DNA of 49,507 nucleotides, from positions 1-49,507 of the forward strand of contig JACDOK010000017.1 in assembly GCA_017656185.1 (NCBI GenBank), given 5' to 3'. The DNA comes from Peptococcaceae bacterium (GTDB lineage Bacteria; Bacillota; Desulfotomaculia; Desulfotomaculales; JACDOK01). Within the stretch, counting starts at the first letter, position 1; each line of letters begins with the position of its first letter. A program made the position numbers and the translations under genes. The notes under the pieces were generated by a model. It was not told the origin of the DNA. It made no database searches and saw only the letters and a program-made list of their open reading frames with translations. This document shows positions 1 to 7,789 of this stretch, in pieces.

Positions 1-120
1 CCTTTCCTTCTAATCAGGACATCTCTATTTTTACACCAGTTTACTGGACGTTACTGGATTATGACCCGCACTTGTAGTATCTATGAACAATCATAATTAT
101 AAAATTCCGGGAGGTCTACA

Positions 121-1086
121 ATGCGCCGTAAAATTTGTTCCAGTGTATTAGAAGCGATTGGCAACACGCCAATGGTAAATTTATCAAGGCTAGCTGCAGG
201 GTTGGAGGGTCAGATATTTGCCAAATTGGAGTATTTAAATCCCGGTTTCAGCAAGAAAGACAGAATAGCTTTACAGATCATAAAAGAGGCGGAGGAAAAT
301 GGAAGCTTGTCCCCCGGGCAAACAGTGGTGGAGCTGACAAGCGGCAACACAGGCACGGGACTTGCCATTGTTTGTGCCGTAAAAGGATACCCTTTTGTGG
401 CGGTAATGTCTAAAGGCAATTCTATGGAAAGAGCCCGTATGATGAAGGCTCTGGGGGCAGAAGTAGTGCTGGTTGACCAAGCACCCGGATCTCCTCCGGG
501 GCAGGTCTCGGGAGAAGACCTTGCTCTTGTTGAAAAAGAAGCCCAAAGAATTACTAAGGAAAGAAAAGCATTTCGGGCTGATCAATTTAACCGCCCCGGG
601 AATACCCACGCGCACGAATATTATACAGCCGCGGAAATGTGGGAACAGACAGAAGGCCGAATAGATGTCTTTGTTGATTTTGCCGGGACAGGAGGAACTT
701 TTGCCGGATGTGCCAAAGCATTGAAAAGGTATAAGAAAGATATCCGCTGCTATCTGATTGAACCGGCAACTGCACCATACCTTGCCAAAAAACCGTTAAC
801 CAATCTTAACCATAAAATTCAGGGCGGGGGATATGCTATGGACCTGCCTCTTGTAGATTCCGAGCTAATTGAAGATTATATCTTAATTTCTGATGAAGAA
901 GCCATCAATGCGGCAAGAGAGCTGGCCAAAAAAGAGGGTATTTTCGCCGGTTTTTCGTCAGGAGCCAATGTGGCAGCCGCTTTAAAACTTTTAAAGGAAA
1001 GAGAAAAGGGTGCCAATATAGTTTTAACCATTAATGATTCGGGATTAAAGTACTTAAGTACCGACTTATGGAAAGACAACTCTTAA
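121..1086 (+). CDS. Cysteine synthase family PLP-dependent enzyme
   Basis: 321 residues, of the beta-replacing fold-type II family (O-acetylserine sulfhydrylase/CysK-like). Visible motifs: the N-terminal IGNTPMV strand, the PLP-lysine segment NPGFSKKDR near residue 45 (usual form GGSVKDR, so this one is atypical), the substrate loop TSGNTGTG near residue 74, the phosphate loop GTGGTFAG near residue 190 and GFSSGA near residue 277. It would make cysteine from O-acetylserine and sulfide, but the altered lysine loop leaves a related beta-substitution reaction possible. GGGAGG sits 7 nt before the ATG. It stands alone and converges on a truncated response regulator; no cysE is visible. Family assignment firm, exact substrate uncertain. 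Confidence 0.85.
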   Translation: MRRKICSSVLEAIGNTPMVNLSRLAAGLEGQIFAKLEYLNPGFSKKDRIALQIIKEAEENGSLSPGQTVVELTSGNTGTGLAIVCAVKGYPFVAVMSKGNSMERARMMKALGAEVVLVDQAPGSPPGQVSGEDLALVEKEAQRITKERKAFRADQFNRPGNTHAHEYYTAAEMWEQTEGRIDVFVDFAGTGGTFAGCAKALKRYKKDIRCYLIEPATAPYLAKKPLTNLNHKIQGGGYAMDLPLVDSELIEDYILISDEEAINAARELAKKEGIFAGFSSGANVAAALKLLKEREKGANIVLTINDSGLKYLSTDLWKDNS

Positions 1087-1369
1087 GGTGAAAGAAAAGC
1101 GTTCTAAAAAAACCAGCAACCTCGTTACCGCGGGCGGTTAGAACGATTACCGGAATATTGCTCTCCTTCCGCAATTCACGCATAACTTCCCACCCGTCCA
1201 CCGAGGGCATCATCAAATCAAGCAATATCAGGTCCCAGTTTTCGTTCCGCGCCCTGGCCAGTGCGGCAGAACCGTTATCGGCTTCTCCCACCTCAAAGCC
1301 TTCCTGTACCAGGTATGACTTGATAACATTGCGAATTTTCCGTTCATCATCAACAACCAGAATACGCAT
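1031..1369 (-). pseudogene. Truncated response regulator (receiver domain fragment)
   Basis: Starts at an ATG with GAGGAG just upstream and encodes a standard CheY-like receiver: the acidic pocket VVDDE, the phospho-acceptor Asp in LLDLMMP near residue 52, and the switch Thr in VIVLTAR. Homology stops about 85 residues in, after the GNEV segment. The beta5 lysine (KPF), helix 5 and the whole DNA-binding output domain are missing. The reading frame then runs about 30 unrelated codons, partly antisense to the 3' end of the upstream-facing cysteine synthase gene. Without the conserved lysine it is unlikely to signal normally. It looks like the remnant of an OmpR/PhoB-type regulator cut by a deletion or rearrangement; no sensor kinase is nearby. 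Confidence 0.75.
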
Positions 1370-1422
1370 GGTTTCTCCTCTTTTATACCCGATTTCACAC
1401 AAGACAGATGTTTACAACGTTA

Positions 1423-2349
1423 TCAGGTTAACGCCAGCATAGCATCCAATGCCTTTTTAGCCTTCCGCCGGATTTCTTGGGGAACTGTGATTTCCGGTTC
1501 CAGTCTTTCCAAGCAGCGTGCTACTTTACGAAGAGTGGTGCGCTTCATATTGGGACATACGGCATTCCTGGATGCCGGAATAAAGCGTTTGGAAGGATTT
1601 TCTTTACGCAGGCGGTGCAAAATGCCCGTCTCGGTACCGACAATCAAGCTGGTAAAATCCTGCTCGGATGCAAAGCGACAGATACCACCCGTACTTAACA
1701 CCGCGTCGGCCATCGCCCTAACTTCCGGCCGGCACTCGGGGTGAACCACCACAGGGACACCAGGGTATTGTCTCTTCAGTTTTCTGATGTCTTCAGGGCC
1801 GATCCAGGAGTGCGTGGCACAGTAACCGGGCCACAATATAAGTTCCTGTCCCGTTGCCTCGCTCACATACTGGCCCAAGTAGCGGTCAGGGACAAAGATG
1901 ATACGCCGTCCCTTGTAAGCACGCATGACCTTTACAGCATTTGACGAAGTACAGCAGACATCACTTTCCGCTTTGATTTGAGCACTGGAGTTTACGTAAC
2001 AAACAACGACGGCATCAGGAAACTCCTTTTTGGCTTCCTTTAGTTCTTCTAGCGTAATCATATCCGCCATCGGGCAGCCGGCTTCAATGTCGGGAAGCAG
2101 TACCTTTTTTTCGGGAGAAAGAATGGCAGCCGTCTCAGCCATAAAATGGACGCCGCAGAAGACAATAACGTCAGCGTCCGTACGCGCAGCCCGTTGGCTC
2201 AATTCCAAAGAATCACCCACAAAATCAGCAATATCCTGTATCTCTCCACGCTGGTAGTTGTGCGCCAGGATCACAGCGTTATGATATCGTTTTAAATTTT
2301 TAATTCGTTCTATTAACTCATGATCCACGCCTAACTCCTCCCTCTCCAC
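1423..2349 (-). CDS. nadA: Quinolinate synthase NadA
   Basis: 308 residues, full length for the short NadA form. The enzyme condenses iminoaspartate with dihydroxyacetone phosphate to quinolinate in NAD synthesis and needs a [4Fe-4S] cluster. Three well-placed cysteines fit the cluster ligands: in AGCPMAD (about 92), in HPECRPE (about 205) and in AVCPNMK (about 276). AHNYQ near residue 30 and CGVHFMAET near 65 are typical. NadB and NadC are not beside it, so iminoaspartate must come from elsewhere. The ATG follows GGAGAGGGAGG-like sequence context. A plausible promoter lies upstream on the minus strand (TTGAAA at 2378-2383, 16 nt, TATGGT at 2356-2361). Confidence 0.96.
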   Translation of the reverse strand: MEREELGVDHELIERIKNLKRYHNAVILAHNYQRGEIQDIADFVGDSLELSQRAARTDADVIVFCGVHFMAETAAILSPEKKVLLPDIEAGCPMADMITLEELKEAKKEFPDAVVVCYVNSSAQIKAESDVCCTSSNAVKVMRAYKGRRIIFVPDRYLGQYVSEATGQELILWPGYCATHSWIGPEDIRKLKRQYPGVPVVVHPECRPEVRAMADAVLSTGGICRFASEQDFTSLIVGTETGILHRLRKENPSKRFIPASRNAVCPNMKRTTLRKVARCLERLEPEITVPQEIRRKAKKALDAMLALT

Positions 2350-2532
2350 TATTACACCATAACCGGTTAAAGCAGTTTTTCAACCAATCTTTACTATGTA
2401 ACTGGCAATAAGTATCTTGAGTAATTTAATTGAGTTTGTAACAATTTTAATACACGCTTTGATTTTGCGTCAACGTATTCCCTGCCTTTAGTAATGATTT
2501 GAAATAGTTAAAAACCTTGCAGCAGAAAATAA

Positions 2533-2559
2533 ATAGAGAACCCTATACGGGTTCTCTAT
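2533..2559 (-). terminator. Intrinsic terminator after the radical SAM gene
   Basis: Perfect 11-bp inverted repeat (ATAGAGAACCC, 5-nt loop, GGGTTCTCTAT). Read on the minus strand it is followed by a T-rich run (TTATTTTC). It lies about 30 bp past the stop of the minus-strand radical SAM gene. Confidence 0.8.
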
Positions 2560-2589
2560 CAGCGGTGGTATTTAACAGCACAGGTCTTC

Positions 2590-3966
2590 TTATTGATTGC
2601 CTGCCGCGGCCTCAGTTTGCCCGTGCTTTTTCCACCAGATCTCGTCGGCCACTTTGCCCCATTCTTCCGATCTCTTATCCAAGAACGCCCCGATTTCTCC
2701 GCCGAGCACCGTTTCGGCTCCTTCGTGCGTCGGATTCGCTCCCGACTCCGCTACAATGGCGCGGAGCGCCTCCGGGTTGTCAATGATGGGGCACGGCCGC
2801 AGGAGATTTTCGTTGAACGGCTGGCGCTTTTGATATGCCGTGAATAGAGGCGATTTCAGACACTCCACAAGACTCTTCTCCTTGATGTTATCCAAAGAGA
2901 AGTGGACAAAGGCGCAGGGTTCCACTTGCCCGGCGGCTGTAATGTGAAAATACTTGCGCCCTCCGGCAATGCATCCCCCGGTAAGTTCTCCGTCATTCCA
3001 AAAGTCGGCAATTTGAATAAGTTTATGAGTACGGATATAGCGGATACGGTCGATCAAATAGGCCCGCTGCTCGGGCAGAAGCATAAGGTCGGGGTCGGGA
3101 TTACGCCCTATCGGGATATAGTGGAAGGTCCAACCGTAACGGACCCCTTTATCCACCAGGAAGTCAATAAATTCATCACTGGTGACTTCATACACGTTGT
3201 GGCGGGTAATCGTGATCGAACAGCCAAAAATGGCCCCGCGTTCACGCAGTAGATCCATAGCCCGCATAATCTTATCAAAAACACCTTCACCACGGCGGTT
3301 GTCCGTGGCCTCGCGCCAGCCTTCGATGCTGATGGCAGGTGTAAAGTTCCCCACTTCAACAATGCGGTCGGCCATTTTCTCGTTGATCATAGTGCCGTTC
3401 GTGTAGGCCATAAAGGCCATATCGTGGTGTTTCTCACAGAGTTCCATCAACCGGGGATAAATCAGGGGCTCCCCGCCCGACATTACCACCCAATAAATGC
3501 CAAGCCGCTTTGCCTCCGTCAGAATCCGGTCCAACGTCTCAAATTCCAGAGTATCGCTCTTCTTGTATTTACCGGCCCAGCAGCCCTTACACTGTAAGTT
3601 GCACGCACTGGTAGGATCGAGCAGTATAAAATTGGGAATGTGTACGCCTAACTCCCGGCCTATTTGCTCCTGTTTAGGGATACCGAAAATCATAGCGTTG
3701 ACAAACCAGTTGAAAACCAAGCGATCTTTCACATTTTGATGCGTGTTCTCAAACAGGTCGTTGATATAAGCACGAATTACCGGGTTATTCTCGTAGGCAT
3801 CCAAAATCTTGACGGCGTGGCTTTGATGGTGTTCCTTCAGGGCGAAACGCCTGACCAAAAAGCAAATTTGGCCAAGGTTCTGCTCGGGATTCTTACCCAC
3901 GTAATGCATTAACTGTCTTAACACTTGTTCACCGACAAACCGCTTGGCAAACGAAAGATCCGGCAT
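2590..3966 (-). CDS. Radical SAM protein with SPASM-like C-terminus
   Basis: 458 residues from the ATG chosen because GGGAGGTGGGG lies just upstream; a longer frame starts 19 codons earlier without such a site. About 100 N-terminal residues of helical, unassigned sequence precede the radical SAM core, which has the cluster motif CNLQCKGC (CX3CX2C) near residue 120, the GGEP motif (SGGEPLIYP) near 160, and barrel strands. The C-terminal third has further cysteines (GGCIAGG, EPCAFVHFS, RPCPII) like the auxiliary-cluster SPASM/twitch region of peptide-modifying and anaerobic-maturation enzymes. No precursor peptide or target enzyme is adjacent, so the substrate is unknown. A terminator follows at 2533-2559. 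Confidence 0.85.
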   Translation of the reverse strand: MPDLSFAKRFVGEQVLRQLMHYVGKNPEQNLGQICFLVRRFALKEHHQSHAVKILDAYENNPVIRAYINDLFENTHQNVKDRLVFNWFVNAMIFGIPKQEQIGRELGVHIPNFILLDPTSACNLQCKGCWAGKYKKSDTLEFETLDRILTEAKRLGIYWVVMSGGEPLIYPRLMELCEKHHDMAFMAYTNGTMINEKMADRIVEVGNFTPAISIEGWREATDNRRGEGVFDKIMRAMDLLRERGAIFGCSITITRHNVYEVTSDEFIDFLVDKGVRYGWTFHYIPIGRNPDPDLMLLPEQRAYLIDRIRYIRTHKLIQIADFWNDGELTGGCIAGGRKYFHITAAGQVEPCAFVHFSLDNIKEKSLVECLKSPLFTAYQKRQPFNENLLRPCPIIDNPEALRAIVAESGANPTHEGAETVLGGEIGAFLDKRSEEWGKVADEIWWKKHGQTEAAAGNQ

Positions 3967-4389
3967 ACTAACCCCACCTCCCATTGAGAAATTATCGGTA
4001 TAAGGCCGCAATTTCCAGGACACGCTCCCAGCATACGCGTTAATTCATATCCTTGGAAATTGAAATAGGGGCTCTTATTCCATGTCGTTATACCTTTTTA
4101 TATTATAACTGTAAAGCTGCAAAAATACCGTAGTTATGGTGAGAAATTGTAGTGAAGATTTTTCCATTAAGAGAAGAAGAACGAGAAAAGTGGTAATACG
4201 ACCCGTAATAGTAAATCCTTATTCCAGCAGGAGCATGTCTTAAAACCGAAATAATAAAAATAATATTTTTACCTTATTTAAATATTTATTATATGTACAT
4301 CAACCTGCTAATGTCAAGTTAAACCATATATTCTAATATATCCCTTATAATAACCATTATATGCCACTGCTAATTTTAGGGTCAATAAA
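3967..4389. other. AT-rich intergenic region without a recognised gene
   Basis: About 420 bp between the radical SAM gene and the terminator of the HgdB-like gene. It is clearly richer in A and T than the flanking genes and should hold the promoter of the radical SAM gene. I see no convincing ORF, RNA motif or repeat. Confidence 0.5.
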
Positions 4390-4413
4390 AGAAAAAAGCG
4401 CCCTACAAGGCGC
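4387..4413 (-). terminator. Intrinsic terminator downstream of the HgdB-like gene
   Basis: GCGCC-ctacaa-GGCGC hairpin (4398-4413). Read on the minus strand it is followed directly by TTTTTTCTTTT, a classic intrinsic terminator. It sits about 130 bp past the stop of the minus-strand gene ending at 4542. Confidence 0.75.
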
Positions 4414-4541
4414 ATCTACCAAATTACCCTGCCCAGGCCTTCAGGCTTTAGCGCTCCGGCGCAGTTACCGCCCGGTAATTTGGCAGCCCATCCTGGTACG
4501 CAGCATCCAAAGAGCAAAGAGCACTATGGGAACCGTGGCGA

Positions 4542-5819
4542 TTATTTATTAGCGATAATCTCCAAGAAGGCCTCCACCCGGGTACGAATTTGCCCGGCAT
4601 CTTCCTGGCTGTAGTCAGTTTCAATCTTTAGACAGGGTATGCCCTCCGATTTAAGTCTTTTTTCTACCTGGTAAGATTCAACAGCATAAGGATCGCAGAA
4701 AGACAATACGTAATTTATAACCCCGTCCGCTTCATAATCCTTAACTATGTCCACGATCTTGTCCATCCGCCTCGTATTTGGAGTGAAACAGGCACAGTCT
4801 GCTTCCAGGTGCCGAGCGGCCACGTTCTCCAGTAAATCATCCAGCGAGTCACCTTCTTCCTCGGTTAAGGCATCAAAGTACCTTAAGCCGGTACACAATT
4901 CTTCCGCCACAATCACCCCGCCGCCGGATTCAACAATATAAGGCACCTTCCAATTGGGAATGGCCATTGGCGTTCCCGTCACCACTATGCGCGGGACATC
5001 CTTTGCAGCAATTCCGATCCCGCTCTCCACACGTTGTTCCAGTTCATCGCATAAAGCATTGACCTGGGAGGTAAAACGTTCTACATCATCGTAAAATGCA
5101 ATTTGACTAATCAGCAGGGCATCTCGACCACTTATCGGGGCAGGGGACAATCTGCGTAAATGACTCAACCTCTTCAAAGCGCGCCGCTTGGCGTTTACCT
5201 TTTTAATGCCGTCCCGCAGCGATTCTTTGGTCACCTTTTGACCGGTTAAATCCTCAAGACGCTGCCTAAGCTGCCTGATTTCCTCCAGCCAAAGCGCACG
5301 CCCGCTCACGCTCTTTTTCTGGGGAGTCTCCATAACGTAAACGGGAGCAAAATCACCAAGCACCTCAAAAGCCTTTTTTTTGCCGTCACAAGTCGTTTCC
5401 CCGACAAGCAGGTCGCAAGATTCGAAATACGGGCAAACACGGGCCAGTTTGAACCCCATAAAAGACTTGATAAGGGAGCAAATGTTTCTGGGTAGTACCG
5501 CTTCGGCCTCCGCCGAACCTATATCCAAACCGGAACAAAGACCCACATAAATCCCGCCGGCAGCAAGCACCAGTTCCTCGGGAACAAAAATACAAAACGT
5601 GCCGACGACCTTGCCGCCTTGATCACGAAAATCCTGCAGCTCCTTGACACGCTGCCCGTGAATCTCGTTAACTACAAAGTCGAAATACTCCATACCTTTG
5701 GGTCGATTTTCCTGCCGGAGATAAACATCGGCATAAGTCAGAGGCAGCGCCGCCATCAATTGATCGTGGGCCGCCAGGTTCAATCCTAACCTGTCCCACA
5801 TCTGCCTGTAACTGTCCAT
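4542..5819 (-). CDS. 2-hydroxyacyl-CoA dehydratase (HgdB/FldC) family, possible double-cubane cluster protein
   Basis: 425 residues with the family's two alpha/beta domains. Cysteines suited to bind Fe-S clusters occur in VVGTFCIF, PRNICSL, RVCPYFESCDLL, GETTCDGKK, AEELCTG, ADCACFT and LSFCDPY. In true dehydratases two such subunits form a heterodimer activated by an ATP-dependent BadF/HgdC-type archerase. Here only one subunit is present, with neither a partner nor an activator alongside and no CoA genes. That, and the cysteine-rich middle, fits the double-cubane cluster protein branch described from Carboxydothermus as well as or better than a dehydratase. The family call is firm; the branch is inference. 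Start at ATG after AGGAGAATCCC. Confidence 0.8.
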   Translation of the reverse strand: MDSYRQMWDRLGLNLAAHDQLMAALPLTYADVYLRQENRPKGMEYFDFVVNEIHGQRVKELQDFRDQGGKVVGTFCIFVPEELVLAAGGIYVGLCSGLDIGSAEAEAVLPRNICSLIKSFMGFKLARVCPYFESCDLLVGETTCDGKKKAFEVLGDFAPVYVMETPQKKSVSGRALWLEEIRQLRQRLEDLTGQKVTKESLRDGIKKVNAKRRALKRLSHLRRLSPAPISGRDALLISQIAFYDDVERFTSQVNALCDELEQRVESGIGIAAKDVPRIVVTGTPMAIPNWKVPYIVESGGGVIVAEELCTGLRYFDALTEEEGDSLDDLLENVAARHLEADCACFTPNTRRMDKIVDIVKDYEADGVINYVLSFCDPYAVESYQVEKRLKSEGIPCLKIETDYSQEDAGQIRTRVEAFLEIIANK

Positions 5820-5990
5820 AGGGATTCTCCTTTCAACCAGTTATCTTATTAATGTACTATATAATAACGTTATCTTATCTGTCTAATAACATATTGTAAT
5901 AGATAATGGAAAGATGTTGAGAATGTGCTGTATATTTACCAGGGTTGTTAATCATAATAGGCATGAATTGTACGAAAAGGAGAGTGGAAT

Positions 5991-6134
5991 ATGCCCGACG
6001 TCAAATGTAATGTTTCCGAATGCAGTTACAACTCTAACCTGAAATGTGCTGCTCCCATGATCGAAATAGCCAAAAATAATACGGCGGCAGCAAATAAATC
6101 TGACGAGACGAAATGTGAGACTTTTAAACGGTAG
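5991..6134 (+). CDS. DUF1540 cysteine-rich small protein
   Basis: 47 residues, too short for usual ORF cut-offs. The pattern of DUF1540 is plain: DVKCNVSECSYN near the start, LKCAAPMIEI in the middle and a final TKCETF. Four cysteines are spaced as a likely small metal-binding fold. AGGAGA precedes the ATG by 8 nt. Such peptides are common in spore-forming Clostridia and Bacilli and have no settled function. Its stop codon lies in the 5' arm of a strong hairpin. It is divergent from the HgdB-like gene. Confidence 0.85.
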   Translation: MPDVKCNVSECSYNSNLKCAAPMIEIAKNNTAAANKSDETKCETFKR

Positions 6135-6163
6135 AAGGCGGGCGTAAAAGCCCGCCTTCTACC
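6130..6163 (+). terminator. Strong hairpin at the end of the DUF1540 gene
   Basis: Perfect 14-bp stem, GGTAGAAGGCGGGC / GCCCGCCTTCTACC, with a 6-nt loop. The 5' arm includes the TAG stop. No long T-run follows on the plus strand, so termination may be weak or the hairpin may protect the 3' end of the message. Confidence 0.6.
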
Positions 6164-6243
6164 ATAGAATATACGATAAAATATCCAGTAGAGTATCCAA
6201 CGGAATATATGACTGTTGCGCCTGGGTATTCTTTACGGGTCCG

Positions 6244-6270
6244 GGAGGGTTACAAACCCTCCTTACTTTT
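6244..6270 (+). terminator. Hairpin with T-rich tail in the trkA leader
   Basis: GGAGGGTT-aca-AACCCTCC (8-bp stem, 6244-6262) followed by TTACTTTTTG. It resembles an intrinsic terminator and lies about 165 bp before trkA, so it is either a second terminator of the upstream unit or an attenuator in the trkA leader. I do not recognise the c-di-AMP (ydaO) riboswitch or any other known aptamer in front of it. Confidence 0.5.
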
Positions 6271-6430
6271 TGTATAAGTAACTTAGCCGGTGCAGGCCCG
6301 GCACTAATTTTCTTCCCATTTCGCCCTGATGTTGCACGTTATTATGCTACCCCTTGGAAGGTAATAAGAATAATAAGTCGAACACTACAAAAGCATAATT
6401 AACGAGTACTGGTAACGAGAGGCGATACCC

Positions 6431-7789
6431 GTGAAGATTACCGTAATAGGAGTCGGCAAAATTGGATCTGAAATTGCAAAACGGCTCAGTAAAGACGGTC
6501 ACGATATCATTGTCATAGATAGAAACGAAGACAGATTAACAAAATTGGGAGATAAGTTTGACGTCCTTACTATAAAGGGAAACGGTGCCAACGCCTTGCT
6601 TCTCAAAGACCCGGACATCATTGACAGCGATTTACTGGTGGCGGTTACCGATTCCGATGAGGTCAACATGATTGCCTGTTTGATGGCCAAGAAGTTGGGC
6701 ATTAAGCAAACTGTTGCCCGGGTCAGAGACCCAGTGTATGTAGAAAGTGATACAGTGCTGTCCACTGAAGAACTCGGGGTAGATCTTATCATCAATCCGG
6801 AATACTCTGCCGCAGCTGAGATTGCCCGGTTGTTGTCTCTACCGGTTCCCACTGAGCCCTTTGCAGGCGGGCGGGTACATATGGCGCGAATCACGCTGCA
6901 CGATAAAATCCCTGACTATACTTCCAAGAAGATCGCTGAAATCAAGCTTCCCAAGTCGTTGCTTATTGTCGCCATATCACGCCACGGCCAACTAATCATA
7001 CCCAGCGGTAACGACACCATTAAGGTAGGAGACACTTTATACTTTCTCGGATTTAAGGAAGCTATCTCCCAAATTTCAAAAATACTATTTAAAAAACCCC
7101 CGGGTAAAAAGGTATACCGCACCATGATCCTGGGAGGCGGTAAAATTGGGTATTATCTAGCACAAAGATTGTGCGCTAAAGGTTTGCAAGTAGTAATTGT
7201 GGAAAAAAATCACGATAAATGTGAGGAACTGGCTGAACGCCTTCCATCCAACGCTCTGGTGCTTGAAGGAGACGGTTCCGATATCGAACTACTCCAACGG
7301 GAGGGTATTGAACACACTGATGGATTTGTAACCGTCACTGGATTGGACGAGGCCAACTTGCTTCTGGCGCACCTTGCGAAGCAACTGGGGGCTAAACGGA
7401 CCATTGCCAAGATCAGTCGTCAGGCATATACTTCCCTAGTAGAGCAAATGGATATTGATGCCGCCATAAGTCCTCAAACAATTACGGCTAGTAAGGTTTT
7501 ACGGTACATCCGCGGCGGACGACTGCTTTCTCTGGTATTGTTGTTTAACGAACAAGCAGAAATTGTGGAGCTAATTGTACCGCAAGGGAGTAAGGTAACC
7601 GGTAAACCCCTAATGAAACTAAAATTACCTAAGGGCATTATTGTCGGAGCTATTCAGAGAGAAGACAAAACGGTCATCCCCACAGGTGAGGAGTCCATAG
7701 AGGAAGGAGACCGTATTGTCGTTTTTGCCCAGGGGCAATACAGCATTAGTAATATTGAGTCCTTATTCACCGGAGGTAGGGTACACTGA
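6431..7789 (+). CDS. trkA: Trk potassium uptake regulatory subunit TrkA
   Basis: 452 residues with two RCK repeats in tandem, as in full-length TrkA. The first Rossmann domain begins GVGKIGSEIAKRL with the nucleotide-binding acidic VIDRNEDRL; the second begins GGGKIGYYLAQRL near residue 234 with VIVEKNHDK. An RCK-C (TrkA-C) domain follows each. TrkA forms the cytosolic NAD(H)/nucleotide-binding ring that gates the TrkH pore. Start at GTG after GAGAGG. Its stop (TGA, 7787-7789) overlaps the CTG start of trkH as CTGA, so the two are translationally coupled. Confidence 0.95.
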   Translation: MKITVIGVGKIGSEIAKRLSKDGHDIIVIDRNEDRLTKLGDKFDVLTIKGNGANALLLKDPDIIDSDLLVAVTDSDEVNMIACLMAKKLGIKQTVARVRDPVYVESDTVLSTEELGVDLIINPEYSAAAEIARLLSLPVPTEPFAGGRVHMARITLHDKIPDYTSKKIAEIKLPKSLLIVAISRHGQLIIPSGNDTIKVGDTLYFLGFKEAISQISKILFKKPPGKKVYRTMILGGGKIGYYLAQRLCAKGLQVVIVEKNHDKCEELAERLPSNALVLEGDGSDIELLQREGIEHTDGFVTVTGLDEANLLLAHLAKQLGAKRTIAKISRQAYTSLVEQMDIDAAISPQTITASKVLRYIRGGRLLSLVLLFNEQAEIVELIVPQGSKVTGKPLMKLKLPKGIIVGAIQREDKTVIPTGEESIEEGDRIVVFAQGQYSISNIESLFTGGRVH

